A model generated the notes under the pieces. That model did not search any database, had not been told where the DNA came from, and saw only the letters and a program-made list of their open reading frames with translations. Made by a program: the position numbers and the translations under genes. Below are positions 1 through 7,340 of a stretch of DNA of 9,366 nucleotides, one piece after another; position 1 is the first letter of the stretch; each line of letters opens with the position of its first letter. The stretch covers positions 1 through 9,366 of the forward strand of contig JAIRLV010000281.1 of assembly GCA_031259185.1 (NCBI GenBank), read 5' to 3'. This stretch comes from Elusimicrobiota bacterium (GTDB taxonomy: Bacteria > RUG730).

Positions 1-655
1 AACGGAAACCCAATAAAAGGGAAGCCTGGAGCCAAGCCAGGTCACAAAGCCTCTCATCGCAAGAAGACTGAGTCCAAAAAGACGAAGCCTGATGCTGATA
101 CGGCGGCCATCGAAATAGCTGGCAAAGAAATACCCACGGAAGAGATAGTAATCCAGCCAGATTCTACGTTTTGCTGCGGTAAAGAAATGGTTAAATTTCC
201 TGCCTATGATAACTGCAAAGAGCAGATCGAGGTGGTTGAAAACCCTTTCATCCGTAGACTTTACACGTTGAAAGCCGTTAAATGTGAAAAATGCGGTACA
301 ATCCATCGTGGCTCAGAGCCAGAAACGCTGGGTACCGGACTTCTTGGTCCAAGATTAATAGCTTTGCTGGCCTTTCTCAAAGGCGTTGGACACATGAGTT
401 TCTCTGGTCTCGAGCGGTTTCTTGCCATTAATGGTTTGAAAGTTTGCTCTGGGTTCATCTCCAAGTGCCTCGACATGTGCTCTTCTGCCTTGGAAAGGCC
501 TTACAATCTTCAAGGCGGCTCTTTCAAACGAAAAATTACTCAACATCAATGAGACTTGCCATCGTGAAAATGGGAAGCGGGGCTGGATGGCAAATCTCAC
601 CAAATACCATACCATTTTTGAGAGCAATAAGTTTAAAATTTCTCACCAAAAGTGA
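1..655 (+). pseudogene. tnpC: IS66-family transposase, N-terminal part, frameshifted and truncated
   Basis: The reading frame is open from the first base to a stop at 550-552, so the true start lies left of the window. The product matches the front of IS66 transposases: a basic Gly/Pro/His stretch (KPGAKPGHK), a zinc-finger-like CEKCG, the conserved GPRLIALLAFL helix region and a Ser-Gly-Phe-Ile segment. Near base 508-512 one extra base shifts the frame. After it, frame 2 continues with the family signature as LLNINETCHRENGKRGW, up to a TGA at 653-655. The first catalytic Asp of the usual DETG motif is Asn here (AAT, 548-550), so catalysis would be lost even without the frameshift. The C-terminal catalytic half is missing: homology stops around 640-650, where the left inverted repeat begins. 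Family assignment is confident; the symbol follows IS66 usage. Confidence 0.8.
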
Positions 656-663
656 GCCGCTTT
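641..663. repeat. Left imperfect terminal inverted repeat
   Basis: The core ccaaaagtgagccgcttt is nearly the reverse complement of aaaaggtggctcatttttgg at the right side (9061-9080). Over about 26 aligned columns I count four differences, including two single-base gaps. It lies exactly where IS66 homology ends. Further inward, reading on the minus strand, GTGG/GCGG words recur at about 696, 672 and 660, like the short internal repeats of IS21-family ends. I see no target-site duplication when this flank is compared with the right flank. Confidence 0.5.
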
Positions 664-1066
664 AAAGCCCCACAGGTAAAGGGTTTCCTGAGCCACTCCC
701 TACTGCTGCCCTTTATTTTTAGGTGTTTCAAAGTTTCCAGATGTAAAAATTTGAAAAAAATAAGGTTTGAAATTTTTGCATCTAAATTCTGTAAAGGCAT
801 TACTGAAGTAGATGATTATGCAGACAAAACTTATACTTGGCTTTTTTTAAAACGCAAAAACATCGTTAAGGCACAAAACAGTAAAATTTCTTGTTTATTA
901 TCAAGACTTTATTTTTACCGATTTGGACAAACAATTTTTATCTATCCTACAATATTATTTGTATAATAATATTGTAGAATTAATTATTTATTATTGATTT
1001 TTCTTTGAGGATTTTAAAGGTAGGATTAGTGGAGAGTATTTTAAATCATAAAAGTATAATTTAAAT
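664..1066. other. AT-rich gene-free stretch with two inverted repeats
   Basis: I see no convincing gene here. A + strand frame runs from 652 to 966, but it is rich in Lys, Phe and Ile, starts inside the terminal repeat and shows no recognisable motif, so I treat it as chance. The stretch lies downstream of the primase gene, which ends at 1067 on the minus strand. It holds a 14-bp inverted repeat (739-752 with 770-783, one mismatch, 17-base loop) and the 12-bp hairpin at 947-977. No tRNA-like or other structured RNA was recognised. Confidence 0.5.
947..977 (-). terminator. Possible terminator hairpin downstream of the primase gene
   Basis: A perfect 12-bp stem, ctacaatattat (947-958) with ataatattgtag (966-977), encloses a 7-base loop. 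It lies about 90 bases beyond the primase stop in the minus-strand direction. The stem is almost all A/T and no clean U-tract follows it on the minus strand, so a role in ending transcription is weakly supported. It could also be a protein-binding palindrome. Confidence 0.3.
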
Positions 1067-1954
1067 TTATAACAATTTTCTAGCTGCTTTTACTGTCCTA
1101 ATCGCATAATCTTCTATATGATTTTTTTTGCGATTGCTTAAATCTGGTGAATTATTAATTAAAGATTCAACTATATCTAGTTCATTATATCCTTCTTTTA
1201 ACATTCTAGATACTACAGCAAAGTCTCCAAGGCTGTAGTCTAACCCTTGTTTTTTATTATGGTTTAGCCATTGATCAAAATATAAATTATATATATATCC
1301 AGGTAATAGTTTTGTCTTAGTTTTATTTAAGCTTACATTTTTTAAATATAACTGTTTATCATAAATTAATTCTTCTTCTTTGCTCTTAGCAATAGCCCAA
1401 GCTCTAATTTCATTACTTTTGTCAGCATGACAACCAGTAAAACTCCAGCACCGAACGAATGGATACCCTTTGTTAGATAAGTATTTCCGTTTTCTGTTGG
1501 TGAAGCCTGCAAGTCTGCCCATATGGTTTGCTGACGCACATGCCAAATCACCTCCAAACTCCTTGGCCAAAGTAACGGCCACGATTTTTCTGTGGACTTT
1601 TGCCATTGGCTCCAATCCTAACGAGACCCAGATTTGATAATTTTTTGGACTTGTTTCAATAACACATGCCGGGTTAACACCGCGTTCGGTCATTAGACGA
1701 ATTTGAGTGATGTCTAGATCGTCGACTAAAATTAACGCTCTATCTATGTCTTCAGACTGACCAATAAAAATATCTTTATCGTTTATATTTTCATATTTTA
1801 GTCTTGGTATTAAGTTTATAATATCATCCAATATTATATTAGTTATATAATGAGTCATGTTTTTTGTAGATCTTGCATAAATACCAATTCTATATTTTTC
1901 ACAATTCATCGCCTGTAACTGATTTTTTATAATTTGAATTGTATAATTATTCAT
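1067..1954 (-). CDS. RepB'-type DNA primase (archaeo-eukaryotic primase superfamily)
   Basis: A 295-residue protein matching the RepB-like primase domain known from IncQ plasmids such as RSF1010 and from other mobile elements. These enzymes make primers at single-stranded initiation sites. Visible landmarks, in order: LILVDDLD (about 75-81) with the DxD metal-binding pair D79/D81; ETSPKNYQIWV (100-110), the family's substitute for the second catalytic motif; GGDLACA (134-140), where D136 is the likely third acidic residue; and the diagnostic GRLAGFTNRK (146-155). Residues 240-295 resemble the C-terminal primase helical region (SLGDFAVVSRML, then EDYAIRTVKAARK). The gene starts four bases after the istB stop and lacks an obvious ribosome-binding site, which suggests translational coupling in an istA-istB-primase operon. 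Composition is patchy: about 50% G+C in 1501-1560 against 15% in 1321-1380. It is expected to be cytoplasmic and looks intact. IS21 elements normally carry only istA and istB, so its presence here is unusual. Confidence 0.8.
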   Translation of the reverse strand: MNNYTIQIIKNQLQAMNCEKYRIGIYARSTKNMTHYITNIILDDIINLIPRLKYENINDKDIFIGQSEDIDRALILVDDLDITQIRLMTERGVNPACVIETSPKNYQIWVSLGLEPMAKVHRKIVAVTLAKEFGGDLACASANHMGRLAGFTNRKRKYLSNKGYPFVRCWSFTGCHADKSNEIRAWAIAKSKEEELIYDKQLYLKNVSLNKTKTKLLPGYIYNLYFDQWLNHNKKQGLDYSLGDFAVVSRMLKEGYNELDIVESLINNSPDLSNRKKNHIEDYAIRTVKAARKLL

Positions 1955-1958
1955 AATA

Positions 1959-2750
1959 TTAATTATTACAAGGAATTAGATCTTCTATATTTAATTGTTG
2001 TCTACTCAGAGCATGAGTTAAACGATAACTTTTTGGTCCGTTCATATTTAAAATTCTAGAATGATTAATTACTCGATCGATTAAAGCTGCTAGTAGTTTA
2101 TCATTGCTTATAAAATTCTTCCATTTTGAAAATTCACTATTAGTAGTTATAAACGTACTTTTTTGTTCATTTCTAGAGCTAATTATTCTAAATAATAGAG
2201 CAGCTTCCTCTGGTCCATACGAATTAAATCCAAGTTCATCAACAATGAGAAGATCAACTTTTTTCATTTTATTAGTTAAGGCAGTCAAATTTTTTGCTGC
2301 CTTGGCTTCTACCATCTCCGTGAGAAACATATCTGTCTGTTTGAAGAGTACTGTGTAGCCCTTCATAATGGCCTCAACCCCGACAGCGACAGCCAAATGT
2401 GTCTTGCCGAGGCCTGGTGGGCCTATGGCGACCACGCCTTGATGTTTGTCGATAAAGTCGCAGGAAAAGGCCCATGAAAGATCGGCTAAAGTAAGATCCG
2501 TAAATATGCCTTCCTCATATTCGAAAGTATCTTTAGTTTTCAAAAATGGGAAACCAGCTGCCTTGAGCAATCTGGTGTTTCTATTGTAACTTTTTCTTTC
2601 GACTTCGGCTTCAAGTAATCTAATAAGGTTAGGTTCAAAAGGGTCATCATGGTTAATAATAGAGTTGAATGCTTTGAAAGATTGTAGTTTGAGTTTATTC
2701 GCTAGGGATATGAGCACATCGGAAGGTTGATTATTTGTTCTTGTCAGCAT
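1959..2750 (-). CDS. istB: IS21-family helper ATPase IstB
   Basis: A 263-residue AAA+ ATPase, the usual length for IstB, which forms oligomers on DNA and delivers target DNA to the IstA transposase. The Walker A motif is GPPGLGKT (110-117), Walker B is LLIVDE (167-172), and sensor 1 is around TTN (202-204). An arginine-bearing segment follows at 225-235 (IDRVINHSR). The N-terminal region, about 1-100, matches the IstB-specific helical part (RTRLLKAAGFP-like). The start is supported by a good ribosome-binding site, AAAGGA on the minus strand (2758-2763), seven bases before ATG. It follows istA after 79 bases and overlaps nothing. All motifs are intact, so the protein should be active. G+C changes sharply inside the gene: 50-58% in 2341-2460, around Walker A, against 23-25% in 2041-2160. 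Confidence 0.95.
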   Translation of the reverse strand: MLTRTNNQPSDVLISLANKLKLQSFKAFNSIINHDDPFEPNLIRLLEAEVERKSYNRNTRLLKAAGFPFLKTKDTFEYEEGIFTDLTLADLSWAFSCDFIDKHQGVVAIGPPGLGKTHLAVAVGVEAIMKGYTVLFKQTDMFLTEMVEAKAAKNLTALTNKMKKVDLLIVDELGFNSYGPEEAALLFRIISSRNEQKSTFITTNSEFSKWKNFISNDKLLAALIDRVINHSRILNMNGPKSYRLTHALSRQQLNIEDLIPCNN

Positions 2751-2786
2751 AAATTTATCCTTTCTAAATAAAAAATTTTATAAAAA

Positions 2787-2818
2787 AATCATATTGTATG
2801 AATTTTTACTGTATGATT
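2787..2818 (-). terminator. Weak intercistronic hairpin between istA and istB
   Basis: On the minus strand, AATCATA (2818-2812) pairs with TATGATT (2793-2787) and a run of T follows directly. The stem has only seven pairs and a long loop of about 18 bases. It may act as a partial terminator or as an mRNA-processing site that sets the istB:istA ratio. This is speculative. Confidence 0.25.
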
Positions 2819-2829
2819 AGCTAAATAAA

Positions 2830-4383
2830 TTATTGACCTTTATCTTCATGCTCTTTATGTTCAGGTTTTTTATCTTCCGGCTCTTTATATAACTTTCCAG
2901 GTATGAGAGAATCATAATCTTCCATTGAATATTTCTCAACAATTATTTCATCATTAGTATTATCTTTATTCGGATCATCATTTGTATTATAAACTAAAGA
3001 GCGGGATCTTATATAATTCATGACGGCATTATAAGTAGGTTTATCAGATTGATTTACAAATCTTAAAGCTTCAATAACAATTTCTTTACCAATGTCTCTA
3101 GCTAATAATAATAGCTGAACTAATTGTTCTAATTTATCTTTTTCTTGGCATTTATTTCTAAAAGTTTCAAAATCCAGATCAACTATACCATGTTTTGTTG
3201 GTTTTGCATGATTTATAGCTCTACTTTTTTCAACTAAAATATCTAAATAATGGTCAAGAATATAAATTTCTTTTTGGGGATACAAAGATCTAGTATGAGT
3301 AGTTACTATCTTTCCTTTATACCAACAAAAAATTTCATATGGAGTAATTTCTAAAGTTAATTTTTTATAAATGTATTTATAAGGCACTGAATATCTACAT
3401 GTATTAAAATGAAATAATAATGACTTATCGACAGTACCAAATCTTTGATCATAAGCTTGAAATTCTTTGGCAGGTAAAGGAAATAAACTTTTAGATTCAA
3501 CTTCATACATTTCTTTAATAGAGCTATCTTTAAATCTTTTTTTCCACGTATTATTATAATCATCAATCTTTAAAAGTGTAGAATTTTGTACATCTTTTAA
3601 AGAGTCTCCTTGTGGTATTGGAGTAAAAGCTATTTTTCTTGAATGTTGACATAAATTCTCTACAAGTCCTTTTTCGTTCCCACTGTTGTAATTCATAAAT
3701 TTAGGTTCAAAACCATAATGAGCTTGTAGTAATAAATATCTTTTATTGATCTTAGCATCTTTTCCTGTACCTTTATCAACTATAGTTGTACAATTATCAT
3801 AAAAAATTAACTTTGGCACGCCTTTAAAATAATCGAAAGCAGCTACATGTGCATAAAATAAAGATTCTCGCGTCTCATCAGGCATAACCATTGTAAATAT
3901 TTTTCCGCTATAACCTAAAACAGCACAAAATAAACTAACTTTTATTCTTTCATCTTTAATATCTACATATATATCGCACCAATCAACTTGCATTACCTCT
4001 CCTGGTTCAAACTCTAGAGGTATATATGCTTCCTTGTCAAAAATATTCATTTCATTTATATATCTACATACAGTAGGGTAACTTATTTTGATTCTTTGTG
4101 ATATTTCATTATATATCATCTTTCTAGTTAATTTTTGTTTGCCTTGTACCGAATCTTTGTTTTTATCCTTAAAATTAGATATTAATTGTTGAACATAGGT
4201 TTTTTTTTCTTCGTATAATTTTTCTTCTTCACTTGAATTTAAGCTGTATTCTGGTATAGCCGAACCTTTCCAATACTTTTTTACAGTGCTTCGCGCCAAA
4301 CCATGCAACTTCGCCGTCCTCCGCTGAGATAAGCCTTTTAGTTCGGCTTGTCGTATTAATTTATACTGCTCGTCTGTAATCAT
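2830..4383 (-). CDS. istA: IS21-family transposase IstA
   Basis: A 517-residue DDE transposase, typical in length for the family, which cuts and joins element ends together with IstB. The N-terminus carries a helix-turn-helix (SQRRTAKLHGLARSTVKKYW, 19-38) for binding terminal repeats. A second DNA-binding helical region lies around 85-112 (LTRKMIYNEISQRI, then SYPTVCRYIN). The RNase-H-like catalytic core has all three acidic residues: D134 in MQVDW, D196 in FYDN and E242 in NEKGLVE, with spacings normal for IS21. The C-terminal beta-barrel-like part and an acidic, Lys-rich tail (HKEHEDKGQ) complete it. The start is supported by AGAGGT on the minus strand (4391-4396), eight bases before ATG. 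It is the first gene of an istA-istB-primase run. The first codons (4260-4383) are visibly more G+C-rich than the rest. No frameshift is seen, so the gene looks functional. Confidence 0.95.
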   Translation of the reverse strand: MITDEQYKLIRQAELKGLSQRRTAKLHGLARSTVKKYWKGSAIPEYSLNSSEEEKLYEEKKTYVQQLISNFKDKNKDSVQGKQKLTRKMIYNEISQRIKISYPTVCRYINEMNIFDKEAYIPLEFEPGEVMQVDWCDIYVDIKDERIKVSLFCAVLGYSGKIFTMVMPDETRESLFYAHVAAFDYFKGVPKLIFYDNCTTIVDKGTGKDAKINKRYLLLQAHYGFEPKFMNYNSGNEKGLVENLCQHSRKIAFTPIPQGDSLKDVQNSTLLKIDDYNNTWKKRFKDSSIKEMYEVESKSLFPLPAKEFQAYDQRFGTVDKSLLFHFNTCRYSVPYKYIYKKLTLEITPYEIFCWYKGKIVTTHTRSLYPQKEIYILDHYLDILVEKSRAINHAKPTKHGIVDLDFETFRNKCQEKDKLEQLVQLLLLARDIGKEIVIEALRFVNQSDKPTYNAVMNYIRSRSLVYNTNDDPNKDNTNDEIIVEKYSMEDYDSLIPGKLYKEPEDKKPEHKEHEDKGQ

Positions 4384-4395
4384 TTGAATTACCTC

Positions 4396-4413
4396 TGTTT
4401 CCCCAGGGAAACT
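4396..4413. promoter_or_regulatory. Near-perfect palindrome at the istA leader, parS-like half-sites
   Basis: The sequence TGTTTCCCCAGGGAAACT contains 7-bp inverted arms (GTTTCCC/GGGAAAC) separated by two bases. It abuts the istA ribosome-binding site (4391-4396). The outer halves TGTTTC and GAAAC match the halves of the chromosomal ParB site TGTTTCACGTGAAACA, but with a six-base rather than four-base centre, so it is not a canonical parS. Position suggests an operator for istA; ParB or IstA are candidate ligands. It could also form an mRNA hairpin just upstream of the ribosome-binding site. Confidence 0.4.
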
Positions 4414-4484
4414 GAATCAATTTTTGAAATTTTGAGACATTCCAAGCTAGCGCTCTTCCACCCATAATGCGCTTTACAAAAAGC

Positions 4485-5380
4485 TCTAACTCCCAACATT
4501 GCTTGTTTTCCTTGTCTAAATTTTTTTTTAGACTTTGATTTTAAAAAGTGGATGAAATAAAAATTTTTTTGATACATGTCACCATTTACAACACTCGATT
4601 GGAGTCAGCAAGCTCAAACCTGCGCCACAACTCATTTCGAGCCTCTTCATTTTTTACTTGACTTTTACTTTAAAATGTGAACTCAAAAGATATTTATTTT
4701 GTACACCTCACCATCCCTGTTTTTACAACACTCGAGTGGAGTCAATAAGCTAAAAATTCCGTCACAGCTTGTTTCGATGCTCTTCATTTTTCTATTGACT
4801 TTCTTTTTTAAATGTGCTCAATCCAACAATAGTTTTTTTTGTACACCTCACCATCCTTGTTTTTACAAAACTCGAGTGGAGTCAATAAGCTAAAAATTGC
4901 GCCACAGCTTGTTTCGATGGTCTTCATTTTTCTCTTGACTTTATTATTTAAATGTGCTTTCAACAATGTTTTTTTGCTTCATCTCTCAAGGTCAGCGTTT
5001 ACAGCAATCCCGTGGAATCAGTAAAGTCAAACCTGCGCCACACCTTGTTTCGATGGTCTTCATTTTTCTCTTGACTTTCTTATTAAAATATGCTTTCAAA
5101 AATGTTTTTTTGTTACATCTCTAAAGTTCAGCGTTTACAACAATCCAGTAGAGTCAGTATGGTCAATCCTCCGCCACAGCTTATTTTTATTACCTTCATT
5201 TTATACTTGACTTTATTGTAACAATGTGCTTAAAAAAAAGTTTTTTAGCTACATCTCTCAAGACCAGAGTTTACAGTAATCCAACGAAGTCAGTAAGCTT
5301 AAACCTAAGCCACAGCTTGTTTTGATTTCCTTCATTTTTTTACTTGACTTTTGTATTCAAATATGATTTCAAAACAGGAC
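4485..5380. repeat. Array of about six diverged ~137-bp direct repeats
   Basis: Six diverged tandem units can be phased by the word ttgact at 4658, 4795, 4935, 5071, 5207 and 5344, giving periods of 137, 140, 136, 136 and 137 bases. A more decayed unit seems to precede them (tagact at 4529). Each unit holds, in order, ttgact, an aaatgtgct-like word, a T-run before tacat/tacac, tttacaac, gtggagtca, gcgccacagcttgtttcgat and cttcattttt. Most units have a short inverted pair, aagct/agctt, around gcgccac. No reading frame is kept from unit to unit, so the array is not coding; apparent short frames here are by-products. It sits between parB and istA, where a partition site, origin-like iterons or a transposase-binding array would be plausible. 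The function is unknown. Confidence 0.85.
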
Positions 5381-5459
5381 CATTTAGATAAGTCGCTGTA
5401 TTTATAAGGTTTATCTCTTTCGCTCCTTTCAGTCTTTTCTTGCTCCCTGGCGATGACTT

Positions 5460-5690
5460 TGAAAAGCGTTGGGCGCCTCTATTGAGCCATCTATAAGCCG
5501 CTAGAACAAGATGGTATGGCATTTTGAGGATTGATGTTGACCAGGAAGATCAACAATTTTTTACCGCAGCAGCTCTTACACTTATGTCTCAAGACACCTG
5601 ACTCTCATAAGGTATTGGATACATGCCTCTTCAGATCCCAGCAGCTTGGCCAACTCATTAAGGTTTTGGGAGTACTCTGGCATCAGCTAT
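5460..5690 (-). pseudogene. Decayed IS1595-like transposase, N-terminal zinc-ribbon region
   Basis: On the minus strand, starting near 5668, one frame reads NELAKLLGSEEACIQYLMRV, then RC. This matches the opening of IS1595-type transposases, which have an acidic Cys-x-x-Tyr-Leu segment followed by Arg-Trp. Stops at about 5584 and 5578 interrupt it. After a one-base shift the zinc knuckle CKSCCGKK (about 5580-5557) follows, as the family predicts. Further down, MPYHLVLAAYRWL (about 5522-5484) resembles the hydrophobic LP-x-x-W-F-x-A stretch in another frame. No catalytic core is left. The gene is clearly dead, and the family assignment rests on the first segment plus the knuckle. Confidence 0.5.
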
Positions 5691-5787
5691 GTATTAAAAA
5701 ATTAAGTCAGTCAAAAAGAAAATACTTGTCATGTAAATATCCTGGTCGGAAAAATCGAACGAATATTCATCATTTAAACAGCAAGGT

Positions 5788-6675
5788 TTACTTATTAATA
5801 ATTATCGATAATTTTTTTATTAATTTATCGGAAAGATTGTAAAAATTTGTATTTTGTTCTTTAAATGTCAATAAATAATCTTCATGATATTTATCAACCA
5901 TTGATGATAAGTCTTTAATGATTTCTATTCCATCAATAAGAGTTTTTTCAAAATTATCATATTTATTATGCTGATTAGTTTTATTAGTTTTAATATTATC
6001 TATAAATTTAACATTCATTGGCGAATCTAATATTTTCATCTTCAAGTCTACTTTTGAATTCGGGTCATTATAAAGTTTAACAAGCTTGGCAACTAAATTT
6101 TTCGACATTTTATAATTTAGCACTTGCGAAGCGAATTTAATCTGTACTTTTTGATCTAGTTTAGCTAATTCTTCAGCGGTACGTGAACATAGCGAACCAT
6201 TTTCTACCAATTGCTTCACATCTTCCGTGAGATTTTTTTTTAAAGAAAGTCGTTTGCTTATCCATGATTTTGATTTACCAAGTTTATTTGCTAAATGAGT
6301 TTGAGTAAAATTGTGTTCATCACAAAGTTGTTCAATAATAGCACCTTGTGAAATAGCATCAATATTATCGGCCATTAATGATAAATTTAATGCTAATAAT
6401 AATTGATTTATCTTGTCAATATCATTATAAATAACAGATATTAGATCTTTAATTCCTAATTGTTCGGCTGCTTTAATAGTATTTTGTCCTTTAATTAATC
6501 TTAAGATGCCTTTATTGTCTGTATTTGCTACTAAAATTGGACTTACATTTCCATAAGAGTCTAATAATTTTTTATGTTTATTAACAGTTTTATCAGATGA
6601 GCTAAGTAAATAAGAAGGATCTTTTTCGATCTGATTAAGATTTATTGTTGATATTTCAACTTTTTTTTTGCTCAT
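5788..6675 (-). CDS. ParB/Spo0J-family DNA-binding protein, orphan (no ParA nearby)
   Basis: A 295-residue protein with the ParB layout. The N-terminal nucleotide-binding-type domain (about 8-85) contains ISPILV-like and RLIKGQNTIKAAEQLG (59-74). The latter occupies the place of the GERR-R-A box but has lost its paired arginines, so CTP handling may differ from canonical ParB. The KorB/ParB helix-turn-helix lies at about 122-144 (FTQTHLANKLGKSKSWISKR) and is followed by the linker LVENGSLCSRTAEELAKL. The C-terminus is charged, Asn/Lys-rich and unlike the usual dimerisation domain. No parA or other Walker-type partner is visible. The start is the first ATG after a weak AGAAAG, nine bases upstream. 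Codons 3-5 form a run of nine A, prone to slippage. The gene lies downstream of the 361-residue gene on the same strand and upstream of the repeat array and istA. It may bind that array or act as a KorB-like regulator. Family is confident; role is inferred. Confidence 0.8.
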   Translation of the reverse strand: MSKKKVEISTINLNQIEKDPSYLLSSSDKTVNKHKKLLDSYGNVSPILVANTDNKGILRLIKGQNTIKAAEQLGIKDLISVIYNDIDKINQLLLALNLSLMADNIDAISQGAIIEQLCDEHNFTQTHLANKLGKSKSWISKRLSLKKNLTEDVKQLVENGSLCSRTAEELAKLDQKVQIKFASQVLNYKMSKNLVAKLVKLYNDPNSKVDLKMKILDSPMNVKFIDNIKTNKTNQHNKYDNFEKTLIDGIEIIKDLSSMVDKYHEDYLLTFKEQNTNFYNLSDKLIKKLSIIINK

Positions 6676-7021
6676 GACTAATTTCTTTCTTCATGGCTCA
6701 TGGAACTTCAATTTTTGATATGCCTCAACTCTCTTAAACAAGCGGCCAATGGGCATGTCGCCTAAATTAAACAGCTAGTCACTATCTCTCTTATGGACAA
6801 ACCTTGATCGAGGAACAAACCAATCACCTAAACCTGAAGCCGTAAAATCGCAACCTTAATCGTCCCTAAACCAAAAAGCGGTTGCTTTTAACAGCTGTTC
6901 GACCTCCCACCCCTAACGAGGGCCGGTTCATTGTCGTACCTGGAGCGTACCGCCGAATTCTGGTGCAGCGCCATATGAAAAAAAATAAATTCCTACGCTT
7001 TCTTACACGCTAGATAATAAT
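6618..7021. repeat. Tandem duplication, copy 1 (404 bp)
   Basis: This segment starts inside the parB 5' end and covers the whole parB upstream region. It is repeated immediately to the right at 7022. The match is strong by eye up to about 6940 (shared words gctcatgactaatttc, aagcggccaatgggca, accaaaaagcggttgctt) and weaker but collinear to 7021. It includes a small AAAAGC-GGTT-GCTTTT hairpin at 6874-6889. Apart from the parB start I see no convincing gene in this stretch. A + strand reading near 6917-7000 (NEGRFIVVPGAYRRILVQRH) looks protein-like, possibly a short-chain dehydrogenase tail, but is too short to call. Confidence 0.85.
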
Positions 7022-7076
7022 GATCTTTTTCGATCTGATTAGATTTATTGTTGTTATTTCAACTTTTTTTTGCTCA
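7022..7076 (-). pseudogene. Dead copy of the parB start
   Basis: Within duplication copy 2, the minus strand repeats the parB start (ATG at 7076) and about 18 codons. The A-run after ATGAGC is eight long instead of nine, which shifts the frame and gives a stop after MSKKKLK. A second single-base loss lies further in. It is a non-functional by-product of the duplication and shows directly how slippage in this A-run inactivates the gene. Confidence 0.7.
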
Positions 7077-7275
7077 TGACTAATTTCTTTCTTCATGGCT
7101 CATGGAACTTCAATTTTTGATACGCCTCAACTTTCTTAAACAAGCGGCCAATGGGCAGGTCGCCTAAATTAAACAGCTAGTCACTATCTCGTTCATGGAC
7201 AAACCTTTAGCGAGGCTCAAACCAATCACCTAAAATTGGAGCCTTAAAATCGCATCCTAAATCGTCCCTAAACCA

Positions 7276-7291
7276 AAAAGCGGTTGCTTTT
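7276..7291 (-). terminator. Small hairpin after the 361-residue gene, also present in copy 1
   Basis: On the minus strand, AAAAGC and GCTTTT pair around a four-base AACC loop, about 50 bases past the stop at 7341, and a T-run overlaps the stem. The same hairpin is conserved in copy 1 (6874-6889). The stem is only six pairs and mostly A-T, so termination would be weak. Its conservation between diverged copies is the main support. Confidence 0.3.
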
Positions 7292-7340
7292 AACAGCCAT
7301 TCGACCTCCCACCCCTAACGAGAGCCAGTTCATTGTCGAT

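Noticed and set aside
652-966. A 104-residue + strand frame after the IS66 remnant
   Set aside because: Starts inside the terminal repeat, has no motif, an unlikely composition and covers two inverted repeats.
4389-4577. A 62-residue minus-strand frame ending five bases before istA, with a protein-like stretch (GKQAMLGVRAFCKAHYGW)
   Set aside because: Its front half lies in the decayed repeat unit, its end in the palindrome, and I recognise no family; no ribosome-binding site was seen. It could be a fragment of a lost gene.
4699-5024. Two similar short + strand frames beginning MYTSPSLFLQ
   Set aside because: They are translations of consecutive repeat units and the frame is not kept in the other units.
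4658-5349. Repeated ttgact words as a series of promoters
   Set aside because: No -10-like hexamer occurs at 16-18 bases from these words in most units.
4485-5380. CRISPR array
   Set aside because: Units are about 137 bp, conserved along most of their length and lack a short constant repeat with unique spacers; no cas genes are present.
5801-5812. Perfect 12-bp palindrome ATTATCGATAAT
   Set aside because: It lies in the last codons of parB (Ile/Asn/Asp-type AT-rich codons) and is easily explained by composition.
5531-5842. A 103-residue + strand frame
   Set aside because: It is antisense to the IS1595-like remnant and to the end of parB.
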